32,168 nt of DNA from an uncultured Clostridia bacterium (GTDB taxonomy: Bacteria > Bacillota > Clostridia > Oscillospirales > Ruminococcaceae): contig CANQFZ010000022.1 of assembly GCA_947600065.1 (NCBI GenBank), forward strand, positions 1 through 32,168. The letters are read 5' to 3'. Below the pieces are notes generated by a model that was given only the letters and a program-made list of their open reading frames with translations, was not told the DNA's origin and made no database searches. Position 1 is the first letter of the stretch; each line of letters opens with the position of its first letter. Both the position numbers and the translations under genes were made by a program. Shown here one piece after another: positions 7,706 to 13,704 of this stretch.

Positions 7706-7821
7706 AGCCCCATCTACGTCGTCAGCGCAACTGCGGCAGGCACAAAGCCTAGCCGCAGCCGCGCTTCAGCGTTGTACGCGAAGCGTTCAATGCGGTATCT
7801 GGGACTTTCTCAACAGCCTGA
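7691..7821. repeat. Inverted-repeat element, copy 1 (carries 28-bp module)
   Basis: The arms TCAGGCTGTCGATAAAG and CTTTCTCAACAGCCTGA pair over 17 bp with two mismatches. An inner hairpin is built from TGCGGC..GGC and GCC..GCCGCA. It shares GATAAAGCCCCATCTACGTC, AAAGCCTAGCCGCAG and TATCTGGGACTTTCTC with copy 2 (20920-21027). The loop after the inner hairpin carries the 28-bp module (7767-7794), absent from copy 2. The element covers most of the gap between gltA and the next gene and has no ORF; 7822-7897 holds nothing else recognised except the ribosome site. Confidence 0.85.
7767..7794 (+). repeat. 28-bp dispersed module, copy b
   Basis: Identical to copy a but lodged in the loop of the inverted-repeat element rather than in a heptamer array. 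Confidence 0.85.
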
Positions 7822-7897
7822 GGATAACAAATGACCTTAGGCGCTGTTTCCCCGAAACGGCGCTTATAATTAAACAAAACAAAAAGGAGAACAAACT

Positions 7898-9580
7898 ATG
7901 AAAATGAAGAAAATTGCCGCTTCAATGCTCGCGGCGACGGCAGCGCTTTCGGCGTTCACGTTCTGCGCGTCTGCCGAAGAAGCAAAGGAGAGCAAGCTCT
8001 CGCTTCTGTCTTCGGAAATAAAAGCCGAGATGAAGTCCGACTTGATCTACATTGAGGGCTATGGTCTTGTTGACATCACGGGCAAGGGAATTGCTTCGAG
8101 CGAGAACAGTAACGCTGATAAAGACGCGAACCTTGACGTTGATTTTGAAAGCATTTCTTATCTCAGCAAGGAAGATCTGAACAAATGGCAGGAAACGGGC
8201 GAGCTTAAGCTTACTACCCTTAAAGCCGATTTCGACACCACGGGCTTGAAGTGGGGAATGTTCAACGACGAGAACGGTTATGTTCAGCTTGTGAAAATGG
8301 AAAAGCAGAAAGTCGAAGGCAGCGAGGAAGAAGAAAATGTTGTCACATACAGAGGGCTTTACAAGATCGAAAACGGCGAAATAAAGAAATGCTGCGACCT
8401 TGATACTTTCTGGACAACTTCGAGATCAAACGGCGTTTCGGTTGGCTTTAAAGAAGAATATGCAACTATCCACCGCATTGAGACCGCCAAAGACGAGGAG
8501 ACAGGCGAAGTCAAGACGACCGAAACCGACGAAAAATACCTTGTAGGAATGAAAATGGTCGTTACTCAGCCCGACGGCACTAAAAAGGAAACCGTTATTG
8601 CAGAAGCTCCGCTTAAAGATATGGAAATCACCGTCGACTATACCGACGAGAATTTCAACGAGGAAGAGTTCTTAAAGCAGTTTGAAGATCTGTACTATTT
8701 CAACAGCCATTATTATAATTTTTCCGTCAGAAACGACGGCACTGTATATTCGACCCTTATTCGCCAGAATGGGTTTACCTCCGGGAATGACGATCTCGGC
8801 TTTGCAATATATAAGGCTGACTTAGACGGAAATGTAGAAACAGTCTATGAAACAACAAACGAGGATAAAACGACATATCACGGCAATGCATACAGAATAG
8901 GCGACTATTATTACTGGAACGAGGTAGACGCTCTCGGACAGAAAATCTGGACCAGGATCTGTTTTTATGACACCGAGAGCAAAAAAGTAAGCTCCGTTGA
9001 TTATAAAACAGACGGTCTTTCCTACTTCGATCCGTATTTTGTGATGGACAGCGGCAAAATAGTTGGCGAAGTACAGACATATTCCGAAGAGGACGACACC
9101 TGGAGCGTTAAAGGCTGCGCAATATTCGACAATGTTGAAGACATAGCAAACTGGGAGAGCAAGACATACTATAAAGATCTTACTTATTATACCTTTGACG
9201 AGGGCGACGTAAAGGCCATTCTGACGTTTGAGGACAATGACGGCAAGAAAGGCTATATGGACGAAAGCGGAAAAGTTCTCGCTTATTTCGACGTTGCGGG
9301 CGGCTTTAAGGCTGAACTTTACGCTCCCGTTGTAAAGAACGGAAAGGCTTTTCTTATCGACAAGGAAATGAATGAGGTTTCGACCGAGATAGAGGCTGAC
9401 GACGTTGTTGCGATAGACGACGATCTGTTTATTGCAATAAACGGCGACAAGACCTATCTTGTGACTTATACAACGGAAGGCGAACCCTCGAACCCCGAAA
9501 CGGGCTTTGGCGGCGCTGCAATGGCGGTAGTTGCTCTCGCGGGCGCGGCGATAGTGGTTTCAAGAAAGAAGACACGCTGA
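7898..9580 (+). CDS. Secreted protein of unknown function with NPETG sorting signal
   Basis: A 560-residue acidic protein. An N-terminal signal peptide (MKMKK, then a hydrophobic stretch, likely cut after FCASA near residue 26) and a C-terminal NPETG followed by a hydrophobic segment and the basic tail SRKKTR form a sortase-type wall anchor. Variants of LPXTG beginning NP are common in gut Clostridia. The ~500 residues between are rich in Asp/Glu, Tyr and Lys with repeated short strand-like stretches such as YYFNSHYYNFSV and YYWNEVD, reminiscent of beta-propeller or WG-like surface proteins, but I recognise no domain. AAAAAGGAG precedes the ATG. It stands alone between two repeat regions; no sortase gene is in the window. 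Confidence 0.85.
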   Translation: MKMKKIAASMLAATAALSAFTFCASAEEAKESKLSLLSSEIKAEMKSDLIYIEGYGLVDITGKGIASSENSNADKDANLDVDFESISYLSKEDLNKWQETGELKLTTLKADFDTTGLKWGMFNDENGYVQLVKMEKQKVEGSEEEENVVTYRGLYKIENGEIKKCCDLDTFWTTSRSNGVSVGFKEEYATIHRIETAKDEETGEVKTTETDEKYLVGMKMVVTQPDGTKKETVIAEAPLKDMEITVDYTDENFNEEEFLKQFEDLYYFNSHYYNFSVRNDGTVYSTLIRQNGFTSGNDDLGFAIYKADLDGNVETVYETTNEDKTTYHGNAYRIGDYYYWNEVDALGQKIWTRICFYDTESKKVSSVDYKTDGLSYFDPYFVMDSGKIVGEVQTYSEEDDTWSVKGCAIFDNVEDIANWESKTYYKDLTYYTFDEGDVKAILTFEDNDGKKGYMDESGKVLAYFDVAGGFKAELYAPVVKNGKAFLIDKEMNEVSTEIEADDVVAIDDDLFIAINGDKTYLVTYTTEGEPSNPETGFGGAAMAVVALAGAAIVVSRKKTR

Positions 9581-9607
9581 TAATTGAGAACATTTAGAAG
9601 CTGTTCC

Positions 9608-9716
9608 GAGCGGCAAACAACGTTTGATTTACAAACCACCTAACGGGCGGCGCATTGAAGTTTTTTGAAGGAAAGTCCAGAGAGGAAACTTTTTTGCAAA
9701 AAAGTTTCCTCTCTGG
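9608..9716 (+). repeat. Dispersed ~110-bp repeat, copy 2, with 40-bp perfect palindrome
   Basis: Opposite-orientation relative of 1-110. At its end, 9677-9695 and 9698-9716 are exact complements over 19 bp around a 2-nt GC centre; the sequence runs CCAGAGAGGAAAC then six T, then the mirror. It might terminate transcription of the upstream surface-protein gene, but it is also a mobile-looking module seen elsewhere in the window. Confidence 0.75.
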
Positions 9717-9817
9717 CAGGGGTATGGGGGCAGCGCCCCCATCGCGTCAGCAAGCGCATTAGATTAAATGCCTGCGGCATTGAATCTGGGGTGCGGGGAA
9801 AACAAGAGTTTTCCCTG

Positions 9818-9925
9818 CTAGAGGTAAGAAGTAAGAGATAAGAGGTAAGAATTTCAAGGAGCTTTTGAAAGATAAAGTTTATTGATACTCAGAAAAAGAA
9901 GCTAGAGGCTAGAGTTTTGAACCCT
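9818..9925 (+). repeat. Heptamer-bracketed core, third copy
   Basis: AGAGGTAAGAAGTAAGAG array, core AATTTCAAGGAGCTTTTG...AAAGTTTATTGATACTC, then GAAGCTAGAGGCTAGAG. Same layout as 4661-4765, with diverged core. Confidence 0.65.
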
Positions 9926-10019
9926 AGCCACTTTTTCTTTTTATGCGTTATAATCATCGGACAACCTTTCGGCAATTACTGAATACTGTACCCTGTCAAT
10001 TGTCAACTGCCGACAGCGG

Positions 10020-10090
10020 GTGCAGGGCGCGCAGCGCCCTGCACTCTTCCCCCTTCCCCTTCGGGGAAGGGGGTCAGGGGGTTGGGGCGA
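10020..10090 (+). repeat. Paired GC-rich hairpins, repeat copy
   Basis: GTGCAGGGCGC-GCA-GCGCCCTGCAC (10020-10044) followed by CCCCCTTCCCC-TTC-GGGGAAGGGGG (10049-10073), then the conserved tail TCAGGGGGTTGGGGCGA. Confidence 0.8.
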
Positions 10091-10157
10091 GATAACGTTA
10101 TTGAGAGAAACAACGTTTGAAAAGAACAACCTTTCCGCTCTTACTGAATACTGTATA

Positions 10158-10185
10158 CAGCGTTGTACGCGAAGCGTTCAATGCG
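10158..10185 (+). repeat. 28-bp dispersed module, copy c
   Basis: Identical to copy a, inserted in a TGTACAC-type heptamer array (ACTGTATA before, TACACTGTCAACTG after). It ends 60 bp before the csoR promoter. Confidence 0.85.
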
Positions 10186-10244
10186 TACACTGTCAACTGC
10201 CAACAGGGTGTCGCTTTTTTTCACCAAATTTTCACATTTCCCTC

Positions 10245-10273
10245 TTGACAAATACCCCACGGGGGTATATAAT
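10245..10273 (+). promoter_or_regulatory. Copper operon promoter with CsoR operator in the spacer
   Basis: A perfect -35 TTGACA (10245-10250), 17-bp spacer and perfect -10 TATAAT (10268-10273). The spacer is filled by ATACCCC-ACG-GGGGTAT (10252-10268), the TACCCC/GGGGTA palindrome that CsoR-type repressors bind. Apo-CsoR bound here would block RNA polymerase directly and copper would release it. The operator placement is seen in the sequence; the mechanism is from known CsoR systems. Confidence 0.9.
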
Positions 10274-10289
10274 ATACTCGTGAGCAGAC

Positions 10290-10557
10290 GGCTAACTTGA
10301 TAAGCTTTAAGCGTTTAGCGGGCAAAGGGCTAAACAACCAACCGTTTGGCTAACTTGCCGACTACTAAGTATTTGGCGTGCATATGGCTAAATGGCTAAC
10401 TTGATAAGTGCTAAGCGTTTAGTGGGCAAGGGGCTAACTGCTATCTGGCTAACTTGCTGACTACTAAGTATTTGACGTGCATATGGCTAAACGGCTAACT
10501 TGATAAGCGCTAAGCGTTTAGCGGGCAAGGGGCTAACTGCTATTCGGCTGAACAAGC
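10290..10557 (+). repeat. 99-bp tandem repeats in the csoR leader
   Basis: About 2.6 copies of a ~99-104 bp unit fill the untranslated leader between the promoter and csoR. GGCTAACTTGATAAG begins units at 10290, 10394 and 10493; a second half-unit GGCTAACTTGC with GACTACTAAGTATTTG begins at 10348 and 10447; a degenerate GGCTGAACAAGCG closes the array at about 10546. Short complementary stretches such as CGCTAA and TTAGCG recur. There is no ORF with a ribosome site and no T-run after the hairpins. Confidence 0.85.
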
Positions 10558-10581
10558 GTGAAGAAAGCAAGAGGTGATAAA

Positions 10582-10881
10582 ATGCGCGAGTGTGATTGTT
10601 CAAAAAAGCGAAAAGACCGCTCCCCCGAAGAATATAAAAGCCTTATAAACCGCCTGAACAGAATTTCGGGACAGATAAACGGAATAAAGAAAATGGTCGA
10701 GGAGAGCGCCTATTGCACCGACATTCTTATACAGGTGTCGGCGGTGAACTCCGCCCTTAATTCCTTTAACAAGGCTCTGCTTTCCGAGCATATAAGGACG
10801 TGCGTTGCGGATAATATAAGAGAAGGCGACGACGAAATAGTTGAAGAACTTGTCGAAACTCTCCGAAAACTTATGAAATAG
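10582..10881 (+). CDS. csoR: Copper-sensing repressor CsoR
   Basis: A 99-residue all-helical DUF156 repressor. The Cu(I) ligands of the family fit exactly: Cys45 (SAYCTD), His70 and Cys74 (EHIRTC), with the same spacing (25 and 4) as Cys36/His61/Cys65 of Mycobacterium tuberculosis CsoR, which separates it from RcnR and FrmR. I chose the ATG at 10582 because GAGGTGAT sits just before it; the in-frame GTG at 10558 has no ribosome site. Two extra Cys (4 and 6) lie in the N-terminal arm. It controls the promoter at 10245-10273 and hence itself and copA, 9 bp downstream. Confidence 0.93.
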   Translation: MRECDCSKKRKDRSPEEYKSLINRLNRISGQINGIKKMVEESAYCTDILIQVSAVNSALNSFNKALLSEHIRTCVADNIREGDDEIVEELVETLRKLMK

Positions 10882-10890
10882 GGGATAGAA

Positions 10891-13410
10891 ATGGTCTTGT
10901 ATAATGTCACGGGAATGAGCTGTGCGGCTTGTTCCGCAAGAATTGAAAAAGCTGTAAGCGCTGTAAAAGGCGTTAAACAGTGCTCGGTTAATTTACTCAC
11001 AAACTCAATGAGCGTTGAGGGCGGAGAAAGCGCCGACATAATAAGCGCTGTTGAAAAAGCGGGCTACGGCGCGGCGCTGAAGGATAAGCCCGCCGAAAAA
11101 TCCGCCGACGACAGTTCTCTCGAAGATAAAGAGTCCCCGAAAATAAAACGCAGACTTTTCTGGAGTTTGGGTTTTATGGTGGTGCTTTTGTATATCTCAA
11201 TGGGCGGCATGATGTGGGGCGCTCCGCTCCCGCCGTTTTTAGCTGACGATCATGTTTCCATGGCGATAGTCCAGCTTTTGCTTTCGGGCATTATAATGGT
11301 TATAAACCAAAAGTTCTTTATCAGCGGCTTTAAGGGAATTATACACCGCGCACCGAATATGGATACGCTCGTTGCGTTGGGCTCTGCCGCGGCATTTATT
11401 TACAGCGTCTATGCAACATTTGTTATGTCAAACGCACAAGCGGCCGGAGACCACGAGCTTGTTATGACTTATATGCACGAGCTTTATTTCGAGAGCGCAG
11501 GCACTATCCTAACGCTCATTACTCTCGGAAAATATCTCGAAGCCCGCTCTAAAGGCAGGACGACAGACGCCCTTAAAAGCCTTATAAAGCTGGCGCCGAA
11601 AACCGCCGTTTTAATTAAAGACGGACAGGAAATAACCGTTCCGATCGAACAAGTAAAGGTCGGCGACATTTTTGCCGTTAAGGCGGGAGAAAATATCCCG
11701 ACAGACGCAGTAATAATCGAGGGAGAAACTTCCGTAAATGAAAGCGCTCTAACGGGCGAAAGCATTCCCGCGGATAAATCTGTAGGAGATGATGTTTCGG
11801 CGGCGACAATAAACCTTTCGGGGTATATTCGCTGTAGGGCTACACGCGTCGGAGAAGACACCTCTCTTTCGCAGATAATAAAAATGGTAAGCGACGCGTC
11901 CGCAACAAAAGCTCCGATAGCAAAGATAGCGGATAAGGTTTCGGGAGTGTTCGTGCCTGCGGTTATTTCAATTGCGCTTGTGACGATCGCCGTTTGGCTC
12001 ATAACGGGCGGCGGCGCAGGCTATGCGATAGAGCGCGGGATATCCGTCCTCGTCATCTCCTGCCCCTGCGCTTTAGGACTTGCAACCCCCGTGGCGATAA
12101 TGGTTGGAAGCGGAATGGGCGCGAAAAACGGGATATTGTTTAAAACCGCCGTTTCACTTGAACAGGCAGGAAAAACGGAAATTGTCCTGCTCGATAAGAC
12201 AGGCACAATAACCGGCGGAGAACCCGCCGTTACGGATATAATTCCCTTTGGCATTTCAGAAGACGAGCTTTTGAAAACCGCCTGCGCCCTAGAAAAGCGC
12301 AGCGAACACCCTCTCGCAAAAGCAATAGTAAACCTCGGCAGCGAAAAGGGATACACCGCGGACGAACCCGAAAGGTTTGAGGTATTAAAGGGCGCGGGAG
12401 TTGCGGCAGTAATAAACGGCGAAAATTATTCCGCCGGCAATTTAAAGCTCTGCGAGGGTATCTGCGATATTCCTAAAAGCATTCGCGAAAATGCCGACAA
12501 GCTCTCAAACGACGGGAAAACACCGCTGTTTTTCTGTCGGGAAAAGTCGCTTTTGGGCATGATTGCCGTTGCGGACAAGATAAAGCCCGAAAGCCCCTCT
12601 GCTGTGTCCGAGCTTAAAAACATGGGAATAAAGACCGTTATGCTGACGGGCGACAACAAGCGCACCGCCGAAGCCGTCGGAAAGCTCGCGGGAATAGACG
12701 AGGTGATCGCCGAAGTTATGCCCGCAGATAAAGAAAGCGTCGTAAGGCGTTTTCAAAAAGAAGGCAAGGTCGCAATGGTCGGCGACGGCATAAACGACGC
12801 GCCCGCTCTGACGCGCGCCGATACGGGAATAGCGATAGGCGCGGGAGCAGACGTAGCCGTAGACGCGGCGGACGTTGTCCTTATGAAAAGCAGGCTCTCG
12901 GACGTTCCCGCGGCGATAAGGCTTTCAAGAAAAACGCTCCGCAACATAAGGCAGAACCTTTTCTGGGCGTTCTTCTATAACGTTATAGGAATACCTCTTG
13001 CGGCGGGAGTATGGATACCGCTTTTCGGGTGGCGGCTCAATCCGATGTTCGGGGCGCTGGCTATGTCGCTTTCGAGCTTTTTCGTAGTGACAAACGCTTT
13101 GCGGCTCAATTTCTGCAATATCTACGACCCAAAGCATGACAGGAAAATCAAAGCGAAACATTCGCTTGAAAATAATAATGAAAATCAGGAGGAACAGACA
13201 ATGGAAGTAACAATGAAAATCGAAGGTATGATGTGCGGTCACTGCGAGGCGACTGTTAAAAAGGCGCTCGAAGCGGTAGACGGAGTTTCCGAAGCCACAG
13301 TTAGCCACGAAAACGGAACGGCTGTAGTTAAACTAAGCGGAAACGTTGACAAAGAAGTTCTCAAAAAAGCCGTTGAGGACAAAGACTATAAAGTGACGGA
13401 TATTCAGTAA
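10891..13410 (+). CDS. copA: Cu(I)-exporting P1B-type ATPase with C-terminal CopZ-like domain
   Basis: An 839-residue copper pump. In order: an N-terminal heavy-metal domain (GMSCAAC, Cys11/Cys14), eight predicted membrane helices, actuator motif TGES, ion site CPC (391-393), phosphorylation motif DKTGT (Asp435), HP motif with His473, TGDN (Asp588), GDGINDAP (631 on), and helix 7-8 motifs YN and MSLSS that mark the Cu(I) P1B-1 class. It expels cytosolic copper with ATP. Unusually, after the last helix and a charged linker (KHSLENNNENQEEQT) it continues in frame into a second complete heavy-metal domain (GMMCGHC, Cys782/Cys785). That domain carries its own ribosome site and ATG; see the nested copZ entry. 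It lies 9 bp after csoR in the same operon. Confidence 0.95.
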   Translation: MVLYNVTGMSCAACSARIEKAVSAVKGVKQCSVNLLTNSMSVEGGESADIISAVEKAGYGAALKDKPAEKSADDSSLEDKESPKIKRRLFWSLGFMVVLLYISMGGMMWGAPLPPFLADDHVSMAIVQLLLSGIIMVINQKFFISGFKGIIHRAPNMDTLVALGSAAAFIYSVYATFVMSNAQAAGDHELVMTYMHELYFESAGTILTLITLGKYLEARSKGRTTDALKSLIKLAPKTAVLIKDGQEITVPIEQVKVGDIFAVKAGENIPTDAVIIEGETSVNESALTGESIPADKSVGDDVSAATINLSGYIRCRATRVGEDTSLSQIIKMVSDASATKAPIAKIADKVSGVFVPAVISIALVTIAVWLITGGGAGYAIERGISVLVISCPCALGLATPVAIMVGSGMGAKNGILFKTAVSLEQAGKTEIVLLDKTGTITGGEPAVTDIIPFGISEDELLKTACALEKRSEHPLAKAIVNLGSEKGYTADEPERFEVLKGAGVAAVINGENYSAGNLKLCEGICDIPKSIRENADKLSNDGKTPLFFCREKSLLGMIAVADKIKPESPSAVSELKNMGIKTVMLTGDNKRTAEAVGKLAGIDEVIAEVMPADKESVVRRFQKEGKVAMVGDGINDAPALTRADTGIAIGAGADVAVDAADVVLMKSRLSDVPAAIRLSRKTLRNIRQNLFWAFFYNVIGIPLAAGVWIPLFGWRLNPMFGALAMSLSSFFVVTNALRLNFCNIYDPKHDRKIKAKHSLENNNENQEEQTMEVTMKIEGMMCGHCEATVKKALEAVDGVSEATVSHENGTAVVKLSGNVDKEVLKKAVEDKDYKVTDIQ
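13201..13410 (+). CDS. copZ: Copper chaperone CopZ, nested in-frame start within copA
   Basis: A 69-residue heavy-metal-associated protein that would be made from an internal start. AGGAGGA (13187-13193) is followed after 7 bp by ATG (13201), which is ideal spacing; the codons around it belong to the unstructured linker of CopA. The product MEVTMKIEGMMCGHCEA... has the length and MxCxxC site (Cys12, Cys15) of free CopZ, which ferries Cu(I) to CopA and CsoR. The gene would thus give both a CopA-CopZ fusion and free CopZ. It may have arisen by loss of the copA stop before a neighbouring copZ. Translation from this site is inference. Confidence 0.6.
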   Translation: MEVTMKIEGMMCGHCEATVKKALEAVDGVSEATVSHENGTAVVKLSGNVDKEVLKKAVEDKDYKVTDIQ

Positions 13411-13704
13411 ATTTGCGGTGGTTCTTTTCAAACGTTCTTTTCTTTAAATAAAGTTAATTCGCCCTAACCCCCTAACCCCCTTCCCCGAAGGGGAAGGGGG
13501 AAAATGGCGGGGCGCGCAGCGCCCCGCCGCCCCGCCGTGCGCTGTGCGATGCGCGCGCAAAACGCTGTAAACGCGCGGTGGTTATTATGCTGTTCACTAT
13601 AAACTTTTAACTGTACACTGATACAAAAAGTACTGTCTGACTTGTATTATACTGTACACTGTACATTGTACACTGTATACTGTCAACAAAGGAGTTGATA
13701 TAAC
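13411..13704. other. Intergenic repeats between copA and clpB
   Basis: Holds an inverted copy of the paired-hairpin repeat (TTCTTTTCAAACG at about 13425, CCCCCTTCCCC-GAA-GGGGAAGGGGG at 13476-13500, GGCGGGGCGC-GCA-GCGCCCCGCC at 13506-13528) and a TGTACAC-type heptamer array (about 13655-13687) ending next to the clpB ribosome site. I see no CIRCE inverted repeat (TTAGCACTC type), no CtsR box and no convincing promoter. Confidence 0.75.

Larger units (their letters stand above)
9581..10244. other. 660-bp intergenic repeat mosaic upstream of the copper operon
   Basis: No credible gene. Contents in order: dispersed ~110-bp repeat with 40-bp palindrome (9608-9716); hairpins ATGGGGGC-AGC-GCCCCCAT (9724-9742), an AGATT/AATCT hairpin enclosing ATGCC-TGC-GGCAT (about 9761-9787) and GGGAAAAC-AAGA-GTTTTCCC (about 9797-9816); heptamer array plus core (9818-9925); TGTACAC-type array (9984-10018); paired GC hairpins (10020-10073); and a heptamer array interrupted by the 28-bp module (10146-10205). 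Confidence 0.85.

Noticed and set aside
7691-7821. Integron attC-like site
   Set aside because: The fold is superficially similar, but the GTTRRRY/RYYYAAC core sites are missing and no integrase gene is present.
7680-7901. 73-residue open frame between gltA and the surface protein
   Set aside because: It starts inside gltA and reads through the inverted-repeat element and 28-bp module; no ribosome site.
10558-10581. GTG start for csoR adding eight residues
   Set aside because: No ribosome site precedes it, and the GAGGTGAT within these bases is well placed for the ATG at 10582.
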